Shown one piece after another: positions 1 through 5,820 of a stretch of DNA of 5,820 bases. The first letter of the stretch is position 1; each line of letters begins with the position of its first letter. The notes under the pieces were generated by a model. That model searched no databases and was not told where the DNA came from. It was given only the letters and a program-made list of their open reading frames with translations. The stretch is from Chromatiales bacterium (GTDB lineage: Bacteria; Pseudomonadota; Gammaproteobacteria; Thiohalospirales; Thiohalospiraceae): contig JALSRO010000012.1 in NCBI GenBank assembly GCA_026984715.1, positions 1 to 5,820 on the forward strand, read 5' to 3'. Both the position numbers and the translations under genes were made by a program.

Positions 1-1
1 C

Positions 2-541
2 ATGGCCATCGATGGTGGCGCCACGCTGGTTCAGTACCGGGACAAATCTGCCACGCCGGTGTGCCGTGTCCGGGTGGCCGGTGCGCTGGCAGAGTTGTGC
101 CGGGAACGGGGGGTCCCCTTTCTGGTCAACGACGATCCGGAACTGGCCCGCTCATCCGGAGCGGATGGTGTACATCTGGGCAAGAACGACGTGACCCTTC
201 GGGAGGCCCGTAGCCAGTTGGGGCCTGCGGCCATTATCGGCATCTCCTGTTACGATCGTCTCGACAGGGCGCGGCGTGCCGAGGCGGGAGGGGCGGACTA
301 TGTGGCCTTCGGCAGTTTTTTCCATTCCACTACCAAGCCGGCCGCCGTGCGCGCCCCGCTGGAACTGCTGCAGCACGCCAGAGATGCGTTGAGTATACCG
401 ATCGTTGCCATCGGAGGGATTACTCCCGAAAATGGGCGGCAACTGCTTGCAGCCGGTGCTGATGTGCTGGCGGTGATCGATGGAGTGTTCGGGCAGCGCG
501 ATATCATGGCAGCCGCACAGCGTTACGCCCGGCTCTTCTGA
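2..541 (+). CDS. thiE: Thiamine phosphate synthase, 5'-truncated by window edge
   Basis: Joins hydroxymethylpyrimidine diphosphate to thiazole phosphate to give thiamine phosphate, the last assembly step of thiamine synthesis in the cytoplasm. The 179 visible residues form most of the TIM barrel. In window numbering, the substrate-binding QYRDK is at 11-15, ND at 43-44, the GVHLG strand at 56-60 with the likely metal ligand D63, the STTKP loop at 109-113, and the phosphate-binding AIGGI at 136-140. Family members usually have about 205-215 residues, and the QxRxK motif normally sits near residue 38. About 25-30 N-terminal residues therefore lie left of the window, and the ATG at position 2 is an internal methionine, not the start. 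The stop is TGA 539-541. hemL follows after 46 nt on the same strand, so co-transcription is likely. The family assignment is very secure; only the true start is unseen. Confidence 0.95.
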   Translation: MAIDGGATLVQYRDKSATPVCRVRVAGALAELCRERGVPFLVNDDPELARSSGADGVHLGKNDVTLREARSQLGPAAIIGISCYDRLDRARRAEAGGADYVAFGSFFHSTTKPAAVRAPLELLQHARDALSIPIVAIGGITPENGRQLLAAGADVLAVIDGVFGQRDIMAAAQRYARLF

Positions 542-572
542 CACCGGCTTCAGGAACAACGACTCAAACACC

Positions 573-583
573 AAGGAAAAGAG
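573..583 (+). promoter_or_regulatory. Ribosome-binding site of hemL
   Basis: The purine run AAGGAAAAGAG lies just upstream of ATG 588, with the AAGGA core about 10 nt from the start. It settles the start. The same frame is open upstream to an ATG at 480, but that would add 36 residues overlapping thiE, and the homologous N-terminus begins at 588. Confidence 0.75.
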
Positions 584-587
584 AACC

Positions 588-1871
588 ATGCAACATTCAC
601 ATGAACTGTTTCAACAGGCTCAGCGACACATCCCCGGTGGCGTAAACTCGCCGGTGCGGGCGTTCCGCGGCGTAGGTGGCGAACCGATATTTTTCAAACG
701 TGCCGAAGGGGCCCACCTCTATTCCGAGAGCGGTATGCGCTATATCGACTACGTAGGGTCATGGGGGCCGATGATAGCCGGGCATGCCCACCCCGACGTG
801 ATTCGGGCAGTCGTGGAGACAGCCCGTAACGGCCTCAGTTTCGGAGCGCCCACGGTGCTGGAGACCCGGATGGCGGATCGCGTTTGCGAGCTGGTACCGT
901 CGATGGAACTCGTACGCATGGTCAATTCGGGAACCGAGGCGACCATGAGTGCGATTCGTCTCGCGCGGGGGTTCACGGGGCGCGACAAGATTGTCAAATT
1001 CGAGGGTTGCTATCACGGTCACTCCGACTCCCTGCTGGTCAAGGCAGGCTCCGGGGCACTGACACTGGGAGTACCCAGCTCTCCGGGTGTCCCTGCGGCG
1101 TTGGCGGAGCATACACTGACGCTTCCCTATAACGATATCGAGGCGGTGAGCGAGGCCTTTGCCCGGATGGGCGGCCAGATCGCCTGTATCATCGTGGAGC
1201 CGGTGGCGGGCAACATGAACTGTATTCCGCCGGTGGCGGGGTTCCTGGAAGGGCTGCGAGAGGTTTGCGACGAATACGGGAGCGTGCTGATCTTCGATGA
1301 GGTGATGACCGGTTTTCGTGTGGCCCTTGGGGGCGCCCAGGCCTACTACGGAGTTACACCGGATTTGACTACCCTGGGCAAGGTGATAGGGGGCGGGATG
1401 CCGGTGGGTGCATTCGGCGGAAAGCGGGAGATCATGGAGCAGATTGCCCCTCTGGGGCCGGTCTACCAGGCGGGTACCCTATCCGGCAATCCGGTGGCTA
1501 TGGCGGCGGGTCTGGCTACACTGGATATCGTCAGCCAGCCCGGTTTCTATGAGCAGCTGACCGGCAAGACAGCTCAGCTGGTATCCGACATACTGGCAGC
1601 GGCGGACGATGCCGGTGTCCCCCTGACAGCCAACAGCGTCGGGGGGATGTTTGGGCTCTTCTTTACCGAAGAGGAGAGTATCACCAGCTACACCCAGGTA
1701 GTGGAGCGGTGCAGTGTCGATCGATTCAATCTGTTCTTTCACGGAATGCTGAATGAGGGAATCTATCTGGCACCTTCTGCGTTCGAAGCCGGTTTCGTCT
1801 CCAGTGCTCATGGCAAGGATGATCTCGATGCCACAGTATCCGCGGCGGCGAAGGTGCTGGCAGGTTTGTAG
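588..1871 (+). CDS. hemL: Glutamate-1-semialdehyde 2,1-aminomutase
   Basis: PLP-dependent class III aminotransferase fold enzyme that isomerises glutamate-1-semialdehyde to 5-aminolevulinate, the last step of the C5 route into heme, siroheme and cobalamin. It is cytoplasmic and homodimeric in the family. The product is 427 residues, against 426 in E. coli. Visible landmarks are the N-terminal [11 protein letters not shown] (17-27), the cofactor-phosphate loop NSGTEA (113-118), CYHGHSDS (141-148), the FDEVMTGFR segment (236-244) with the aspartate facing the pyridine nitrogen, and TLGKVIGGG (262-270), where K265 forms the PLP Schiff base as in E. coli. [10 protein letters not shown] is at 293-302. 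The gene is intact with stop TAG 1869-1871. The start ATG 588 has a good ribosome-binding site. It sits 46 nt after thiE with no hairpin-plus-T-run between them, so the two probably share a transcript. Confidence 0.97.
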   Translation: MQHSHELFQQAQRHIPGGVNSPVRAFRGVGGEPIFFKRAEGAHLYSESGMRYIDYVGSWGPMIAGHAHPDVIRAVVETARNGLSFGAPTVLETRMADRVCELVPSMELVRMVNSGTEATMSAIRLARGFTGRDKIVKFEGCYHGHSDSLLVKAGSGALTLGVPSSPGVPAALAEHTLTLPYNDIEAVSEAFARMGGQIACIIVEPVAGNMNCIPPVAGFLEGLREVCDEYGSVLIFDEVMTGFRVALGGAQAYYGVTPDLTTLGKVIGGGMPVGAFGGKREIMEQIAPLGPVYQAGTLSGNPVAMAAGLATLDIVSQPGFYEQLTGKTAQLVSDILAAADDAGVPLTANSVGGMFGLFFTEEESITSYTQVVERCSVDRFNLFFHGMLNEGIYLAPSAFEAGFVSSAHGKDDLDATVSAAAKVLAGL

Positions 1872-1904
1872 AGGGGTGGACACACATTGCGGTGCGTATC
1901 GGGT

Positions 1905-1910
1905 TACAAT
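1905..1910 (+). promoter_or_regulatory. Possible -10 element upstream of the barrel gene
   Basis: TACAAT is one mismatch from the sigma-70 -10 consensus and lies in the 115-nt gap between hemL and the next gene. The best -35-like match, TTGCGG at 1887-1892, is only 12 nt away, which is too close. The hexamer at normal spacing, ACACAT at 1882-1887, is poor. A leader of about 70 nt would result. Weak candidate only. A second AT-rich hexamer, TATATT at 1967-1972, is too near the start codon to be a likely promoter. No sigma-E-like GGAAC element was seen. Confidence 0.25.
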
Positions 1911-1987
1911 AGCCCCCTGAAGGAGTGCCGTGTTATTAACCCGGCTGTTACTGGCGATGACACAGATATATTATCAAGGGAGAAGAG

Positions 1988-2596
1988 ATGAACAATAAAG
2001 TCATTGGTGCCACTGGGGCCATCCTGATTGCCCTTTCCTCGAATGCCGCTGCCGGCGACTTCAGCTTCAGCCGTGTGATCCCGTCGTGGTTTTCATACAG
2101 CTATGCGGAGCTAGATTATGTGGATATGGATGACGGGTTCAGTGGTCTCTCCGCACGGGTCTCTTTCGACGTCAGGCCGAACTGGAATATCTTCGGACAG
2201 TATCTGTTCGCCAGCAGCTCAAAATATGACATCGATCTCGACTACCGGGTGGTTTCGGTCGGTGGTGGTTACCACTATCAGTTGAAGAATTTCAAGAATA
2301 GTGATCTGCTGTTTCATGCCGCGCTTCAGCAGGGCAAGAACGAGTGGGCCAACCAGTTTCATCAAAAGGGGGACGAGAGCGACAGCGGGATCCGTATCGG
2401 GGCCAAGTTGCGCTTCGAGCCGCAACCGGATCTGGAGGTGAATGCCGACATCAGCTACAACAGCCTCTTCAACAACGATCTCACTTTTACCCCTGCCGTT
2501 CTGTACAACATCAATCAGCAGTTTGCCGTCAAGGGGAGTTTCGAGTTCGGGGATCTGGATATGCTCTCTATCGGAGTCAGGTACTATATCCGGTAA
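1988..2596 (+). CDS. Small outer-membrane beta-barrel protein
   Basis: Exported protein of 202 residues, function not recognised. The start ATG 1988 follows AAGGGAG at 1976-1982. Residues 1-22 form a signal peptide (MNNK, then a hydrophobic run ending in SNAAA) with probable signal peptidase I cleavage after AAA or AAAG. The mature part alternates polar and hydrophobic or aromatic residues in about 8-10 predicted strands, for example SYSYAELDYV, GLSARVSFDV, NIFGQYLFAS, VVSVGGGYHYQL, IRIGAKLRF, LEVNADISY and MLSIGVRYY. Short turns rich in D, N and G join them. The single-domain layout, about 180 mature residues, resembles OMP_b-brl-type barrels and the small Ax21/Omp1X-like proteins, but this is likeness of pattern, not a demonstrated homology. 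The chain ends YYIR, not in the usual terminal aromatic residue. There is no OmpA-like peptidoglycan domain. ggt begins 48 nt downstream. A channel, structural or surface role are all possible. Confidence 0.8.
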   Translation: MNNKVIGATGAILIALSSNAAAGDFSFSRVIPSWFSYSYAELDYVDMDDGFSGLSARVSFDVRPNWNIFGQYLFASSSKYDIDLDYRVVSVGGGYHYQLKNFKNSDLLFHAALQQGKNEWANQFHQKGDESDSGIRIGAKLRFEPQPDLEVNADISYNSLFNNDLTFTPAVLYNINQQFAVKGSFEFGDLDMLSIGVRYYIR

Positions 2597-2602
2597 TCTT
2601 CG

Positions 2603-2639
2603 ACCTTCGGTTGGCCGGTGAAGGCCGGTGCCGGGAGGT
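2603..2639 (+). promoter_or_regulatory. Possible hairpin masking the ggt ribosome-binding site
   Basis: ACCTTCGG (2603-2610) can pair with CCGGGAGGT (2631-2639), giving eight pairs with one G-U and one bulged G (2633). The right arm contains the ggt Shine-Dalgarno GGGAGG. The loop can fold further through GGCC 2613-2616 with GGCC 2623-2626. An alternative, mutually exclusive pairing of CCTTC 2604-2608 with GAAGG 2620-2624 would free the Shine-Dalgarno. The left arm begins 7 nt after the stop codon of the upstream gene, where a terminating ribosome would cover part of it. Pairing was read by eye with no energy calculation; the regulatory role is inference. Confidence 0.35.
2633..2638 (+). promoter_or_regulatory. 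Ribosome-binding site of ggt
   Basis: GGGAGG ends 6 nt before ATG 2645. This favours that ATG over the in-frame GTG at 2618, which lies upstream of the site and would put nine extra residues in front of the signal peptide. Confidence 0.8.
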
Positions 2640-2644
2640 ACCCT

Positions 2645-4297
2645 ATGCGCATTACCGTTCTTCTGCTCCTCCTGCCGTTGTGCGCCCGGGCCGGGGGACC
2701 ACCTGTTTCCGCCATAGCCAGTGCACACCCACTGGCGACGAAGGCCGGTTTCGAAGTCCTCTCCCGCGGTGGCAATGCCTTTGATGCCGCTGTTGCCGTG
2801 ACTGCTGCACTGGGGGTGGTGGAACCCACTGGCTCGGGGCTGGGTGGAGGTGGTTTCTGGCTGTTGCACCGGGCAGCCGATGGCTATCAGACCATGCTGG
2901 ATGGCCGCGAAGCAGCCCCCGGCGCGGCTCATCGGGATCTCTATCTGGACGGTGAAGGCCGGGTGATCCCCGGCCTCTCCATCGACGGTCCTCTGGCGGC
3001 GGGTATCCCCGGGGTTCCGGCGGCGCTTGTCCATCTCTCCCGCCACTATGGAAAACTGCCTCTTTCGGCCTCTCTGGCCCCGGCAATCCGGCTGGCGCGG
3101 GAGGGGTTTCCGGTGGACGAATCCTACCGCCGCATGGCGCGGTTCCGTCTCGCCGCCCTGCGCCGCTCCGCTGCGGCGGCCGCCATATTCCTGCAGAACA
3201 ACGATGTACCGGCGCCGGGTTTCCTGCTTCGGCAACCGGATCTCGCAGCCACGCTGCAGCGGCTGGCAGAGCAGGGAGAGGCGGGATTCTACCGCGGTGA
3301 AGTGGCGCGCCGGCTGGTCGATGGCGTGCGCCAGGGGGGAGGAAACTGGGCCCTGGCCGATCTGGAGAGATACCGGGCAGTGGAACGCCGGCCGATCACC
3401 GGGCGTTTCGGTGATATCACCATTACCTCTGCGGCGCCCCCTTCTTCCGGGGGAATAGCCCTTCTCACCATGCTGAACATTCTGGAACGGTACCCTCTGA
3501 AGCGGCTGGATCAGGTTACACGCATCCACCTCATGGTCGAGGCGATGCGCCGCGCCTACCGTGACCGGGCCGAGTATCTGGGCGATCCCGACTTCGTGGA
3601 AATCCCGGTGGCGCGCCTCATCTCTCCTCTCTATGCGGCAGGGCTGGCCGCGGGGATCCGACTGGATCGGGCCACCCCCAGTGCCGCGCTGCCTGGCGCG
3701 ATGGTTCAGTACGGCGGCGCAGATACCACCCACTTCTCCATTATCGATCGAGAGGGGAACCGGGTGGCTGCAACCCTGAGCATAAACTATCCGTTTGGTT
3801 CCGGATTCGTGGCACCCGGAACCGGCGTGCTACTCAACGATGAGATGGATGACTTCTCAGCCAAGCCAGGAATTCCCAATGTCTATGGATTGGTCGGTGC
3901 GGAGGCGAATGCCATTGCACCGGGTAAACGACCTCTTTCCAGCATGACCCCAACCTTCCTGGAGAGCCGCCGGGGCGTTGCCATTCTGGGTACTCCCGGC
4001 GGCAGCCGGATCATAACCATGTTGCTGCTTGCGACCCTGGAGTATGCCGATGGCAGGCCTCCTGAAGCATGGGTGGCGCGGCGCCGTTTTCACCATCAGT
4101 ATCTGCCCGATGTGATCCAGTTCGAACCGGAAGCATTGACGGAAAAGCAGGTGGCTGAGCTGAGGAATCGGGGGCATCGGCTCCGGCGACTGGATGCTCA
4201 ATATGGAAACATGCAGGCACTGCTCTGGGATCGACTCGGAGGGCGTGTGTTGGCTGCAAGCGACCCGCGTGGCCGGGGACGTGCGGAGATCCGCTGA
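2645..4297 (+). CDS. ggt: Gamma-glutamyltransferase precursor, periplasmic
   Basis: Ntn-hydrolase that cleaves the gamma-glutamyl bond of glutathione and related compounds by hydrolysis or transpeptidation, and matures by self-cleavage into large and small subunits. The product is 550 residues, a little shorter than E. coli GGT. Residues 1-16 (MRITVLLLLLPLCARA) are a short signal peptide, so the enzyme should be periplasmic. By alignment with E. coli GGT, the nucleophile and cleavage site is T361 in DTTHFS (codon 3725-3727), and the substrate arginine is R88 in LDGREAAP. Other matches are N381, E400 (glutamine in E. coli, glutamate in human GGT), D403 in MDDFS, S432-S433 in PLSSM and G452-G453 in PGGSR. 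The lid loop KPGIPNVYGLVG follows MDDFS, as in E. coli-type enzymes. ASDPR near the C-terminus is also conserved. All expected key residues are present, so it should be active. It follows the barrel gene by 48 nt and may be co-transcribed with it; glutathione recovery from the periplasm is the likely role. Confidence 0.95.
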   Translation: MRITVLLLLLPLCARAGGPPVSAIASAHPLATKAGFEVLSRGGNAFDAAVAVTAALGVVEPTGSGLGGGGFWLLHRAADGYQTMLDGREAAPGAAHRDLYLDGEGRVIPGLSIDGPLAAGIPGVPAALVHLSRHYGKLPLSASLAPAIRLAREGFPVDESYRRMARFRLAALRRSAAAAAIFLQNNDVPAPGFLLRQPDLAATLQRLAEQGEAGFYRGEVARRLVDGVRQGGGNWALADLERYRAVERRPITGRFGDITITSAAPPSSGGIALLTMLNILERYPLKRLDQVTRIHLMVEAMRRAYRDRAEYLGDPDFVEIPVARLISPLYAAGLAAGIRLDRATPSAALPGAMVQYGGADTTHFSIIDREGNRVAATLSINYPFGSGFVAPGTGVLLNDEMDDFSAKPGIPNVYGLVGAEANAIAPGKRPLSSMTPTFLESRRGVAILGTPGGSRIITMLLLATLEYADGRPPEAWVARRRFHHQYLPDVIQFEPEALTEKQVAELRNRGHRLRRLDAQYGNMQALLWDRLGGRVLAASDPRGRGRAEIR

Positions 4298-4312
4298 CAC
4301 CTTCGGGAACAA

Positions 4313-4344
4313 CTCCATTGGGGGCACTGCGCCCGGCAGTGGAG
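4313..4344 (+). other. Small hairpin in the ggt/DedA-PAP2 gap, terminator role unproven
   Basis: CACTGC (4325-4330) and GCAGTG (4336-4341) are a perfect six-base inverted repeat around the loop GCCCG. CTCC (4313-4316) and GGAG (4341-4344) could close an outer stem if the last inner pair is given up. No T-run follows, so it is not a canonical intrinsic terminator. The palindrome CCGGCCGG lies just beyond at 4350-4357. It might slow or end the ggt transcript, or be chance in GC-rich DNA. No convincing promoter was found in the rest of the 128-nt gap. Confidence 0.3.
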
Positions 4345-4414
4345 CGATCCCGGCCGGCACCGATTCGGTTTGCTTTCAACGTTCCGTTAACCACATGTCT
4401 GTTCGTCGGCTGAC

Positions 4415-4424
4415 AGGGTAGGGG
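4415..4424 (+). promoter_or_regulatory. Ribosome-binding site of the DedA-PAP2 gene
   Basis: AGGGTAGGGG precedes GTG 4426, its first AGGG ending 7 nt before the start. An in-frame TGA at 4411-4413 rules out any start further upstream, so this GTG is the earliest possible one and it has a matching site. Confidence 0.65.
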
Positions 4425-4425
4425 C

Positions 4426-5820
4426 GTGGACGCGGCAGCACTCATCTCGACCATCTCCGACTGGATCGCCGCCCATCCCGGATGGGCCGGCTGGCTGGTG
4501 TTCGCCATCGCCCTGGGAGAGTCGCTTGCGGTCGCCGGGCTTTTCGTGCCGGGAGCGGTATTGATGTTCGTGGTCGGTGCCTTGGTCGGGGGCGGGATGA
4601 TGGAGCTGTGGCCGACGCTGCTCTGGGCCACGGCCGGCGCCGTGGCCGGTGATGCCATCAGCTATGGTTTGGGTCGCTACTACCATGAGCAGCTGGGGCA
4701 GATATGGCCATTTCGTCGCTACCCGGCTCTGATCGATCGTGGAAAACTCTTTTTCCAGCGCCATGGTGGCAAGGGAGTGCTGTTCGGCCGCTTTGTCGGG
4801 CCGGTGCGCCCCATTGTTCCTTTGGTGGCGGGAATGATGGATATGCCGGCATGGCATTTTTTTATGATCAATATCGTGTCGGCTATGCTCTGGGCTCCCG
4901 CCTACATCCTTCCGGGAGTGGTGTTCAGCAGCTCTTTGGGTATGGCTACCGAGGTGGCGGGGCGGTTGGCGGTGGTGTTGCTGCTGCTCTTTACGGTGGT
5001 GCTGGCCACCATCTGGCTTGTACGCTGGTTCTCCAGGCTGTTGCAGCCGCGGGCCAACCCGCTGATTGCCCGGGTACTGGTGTGGAGCCGTCACCATCGG
5101 TTGGTGGGGGAGATTGCCGAAGCACTGCTGGACCCTGAGCATCCGGAGGCGCGTGGCCTGGCGATTCTGTCGGTAGTGCTGGCGACGGCGGTGATCGTAT
5201 CGGTGTTGCTGTTCGCCGCAATCCAGGAGAGCCGGCTGCTGGGCAACCTGGATCTGTTGATATTCAACTCTCTGCAACAGCTGCGCACCCCCTGGGCCGA
5301 TCGCCTGATGGTGTTCGTCACCTGGTTCGGTGATGTCTACGGGATTGGAACGGTGCTGGCGGCAGCTATCGGCTGGTTGGCGTGGAGCAGGAACCGGCTG
5401 GCAATATACCACCTGCTGGCCGTCGCTTTCTGTACCGAGGCGATGGTGTTGTTGCTCAAGGTGGTTACCGCCGTGGAGCGACCCATGGTGATCTATCAGG
5501 GGGTCAATGCGTTCTCTTTTCCCAGCGGACATGCCGCCATGAGCACGGCGGTATTCGGCATGTTGGCCATCATCATCAGTGGTGCGCTGCCAGTGGCCCG
5601 GCGCTGGCTCGTCTACGGGGTTGCCGGCACGCTGGCTGCCTTGATCGGGTTTTCCCGGCTCTATCTCGGTGCACACTGGCTCTCCGATGTGCTGGGCGGG
5701 ATGATGCTGGGGGTCGTCTGGGCCGCGCTGCTGGGGATCGCCTACCGACGCCATCTGGACAGCGGTCTGCGGGCGCTGCCGGAGCGCCGTCGTGTTGCCG
5801 CCGCCGGCCGGCTCGGCATG
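4426..5820 (+). CDS. DedA-PAP2 fusion membrane protein, 3' end beyond window
   Basis: Polytopic inner-membrane protein; 465 codons are visible and the frame is still open at the right edge. Residues about 20-205 are a DedA (SNARE-associated/VTT) domain: E32 in ALGESLAVAG, VPG at 41-43, and FGRFVGPVR (120-128) with the conserved arginine pair R122 and R128. Residues 206-243 form a polar linker, probably cytoplasmic. Residues about 244-440 are a PAP2 phosphatase with the complete signature: K345-x6-R352-P353, PSGH 366-369, and SR 410-411, H417 and D421, the last two catalytic by family knowledge. The tail after 440 is arginine-rich. Known relatives combine DedA and PAP2 and sometimes carry an LssY-type C-terminal domain; whether one follows here cannot be seen. 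PAP2 enzymes dephosphorylate lipid phosphates such as undecaprenyl diphosphate or phosphatidylglycerol phosphate; some DedA proteins move undecaprenyl phosphate across the membrane. The substrate here is unknown. The start is GTG. The gene is 128 nt from ggt and may have its own promoter. Confidence 0.92.
   Translation, partial: MDAAALISTISDWIAAHPGWAGWLVFAIALGESLAVAGLFVPGAVLMFVVGALVGGGMMELWPTLLWATAGAVAGDAISYGLGRYYHEQLGQIWPFRRYPALIDRGKLFFQRHGGKGVLFGRFVGPVRPIVPLVAGMMDMPAWHFFMINIVSAMLWAPAYILPGVVFSSSLGMATEVAGRLAVVLLLLFTVVLATIWLVRWFSRLLQPRANPLIARVLVWSRHHRLVGEIAEALLDPEHPEARGLAILSVVLATAVIVSVLLFAAIQESRLLGNLDLLIFNSLQQLRTPWADRLMVFVTWFGDVYGIGTVLAAAIGWLAWSRNRLAIYHLLAVAFCTEAMVLLLKVVTAVERPMVIYQGVNAFSFPSGHAAMSTAVFGMLAIIISGALPVARRWLVYGVAGTLAALIGFSRLYLGAHWLSDVLGGMMLGVVWAALLGIAYRRHLDSGLRALPERRRVAAAGRLGM

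Noticed and set aside
480..587. Upstream in-frame extension of hemL from ATG 480
   Set aside because: It would overlap thiE by 62 nt, has no homologous N-terminus, and ATG 588 with its ribosome-binding site gives the usual family length.
1932..1940. GTTATTAAC, an odd palindrome in the hemL-barrel gap
   Set aside because: Four-base arms around one base are too short to support an operator or hairpin claim.
2618..2644. GTG 2618 as the ggt start
   Set aside because: It adds nine residues before a good signal peptide, while GGGAGG is correctly spaced for ATG 2645 and lies inside this extension.
2672..2695. Lipoprotein signal in the GGT leader (LPLC)
   Set aside because: The residue before the cysteine is leucine, not the small residue a lipobox needs, and ARA followed by GG is a better signal peptidase I site.
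2219..3733. 504-codon open frame on the minus strand opposite the barrel gene and ggt
   Set aside because: It lies across two well-supported genes. Its translation is rich in R, G, Q and H with no recognisable motif, as expected from the complement of GC-rich coding DNA. No ribosome-binding site or domain supports it.
4370..4398. Promoter for DedA-PAP2 with TTGCTT (4370-4375) as -35
   Set aside because: At 16-18 nt downstream only CACATG, ACATGT or CATGTC is available, none like a -10 element.
4194..4421. 75-codon + strand frame spanning the end of ggt and the following gap
   Set aside because: Most of it overlaps ggt in another frame, it has no recognisable product, and its ATG codons lack a convincing ribosome-binding site.
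4387..5754. 455-codon open frame on the minus strand opposite the DedA-PAP2 gene
   Set aside because: The product is H/Q/R-rich and low in hydrophobic residues with no domain. The + strand carries full DedA and PAP2 motifs, so this is a shadow of third-position GC bias.

Overview
The window looks like an ordinary, GC-rich chromosomal stretch of a gammaproteobacterium. The thiE and hemL products match the gammaproteobacterial forms closely: HemL has the E. coli length and lysine numbering, and ThiE resembles the Pseudomonas-type enzyme. thiE next to hemL is also a familiar arrangement there. Signal peptides and an outer-membrane barrel show a Gram-negative cell. A sulfur-oxidising or Chromatiales-like lineage is only a guess. 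No mobile element, CRISPR, tRNA or rRNA is visible.

All five genes lie on the + strand. Region 1 (2-1871) holds the 3' part of thiE (thiamine phosphate synthase, cut by the left edge) and a complete hemL (glutamate-1-semialdehyde aminomutase), 46 nt apart and probably one transcript for cofactor synthesis. Region 2 (1872-2596) is a 115-nt gap with only a weak promoter candidate, then a 202-residue exported protein predicted to be a small outer-membrane beta-barrel. Region 3 (2597-4297) is ggt, a periplasmic gamma-glutamyltransferase with an intact catalytic centre. It starts 48 nt after the barrel gene, and that gap can fold so that the ggt ribosome-binding site is paired. This suggests translational coupling to the barrel gene. 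Region 4 (4298-5820) is a 128-nt gap with a small hairpin, then a large membrane protein fusing a DedA domain to a PAP2 phosphatase domain. It starts at GTG 4426 and is cut by the right edge.

The most interesting item is the DedA-PAP2 fusion. Some DedA proteins are now known to return undecaprenyl phosphate across the membrane, and PAP2 enzymes such as PgpB make that lipid from its diphosphate on the periplasmic face. One polypeptide could therefore do two consecutive steps of lipid-carrier recycling. This is inference: the fusion architecture itself is known, its substrate here is not. The second item is the possible RNA switch ahead of ggt. The rest is conserved housekeeping.
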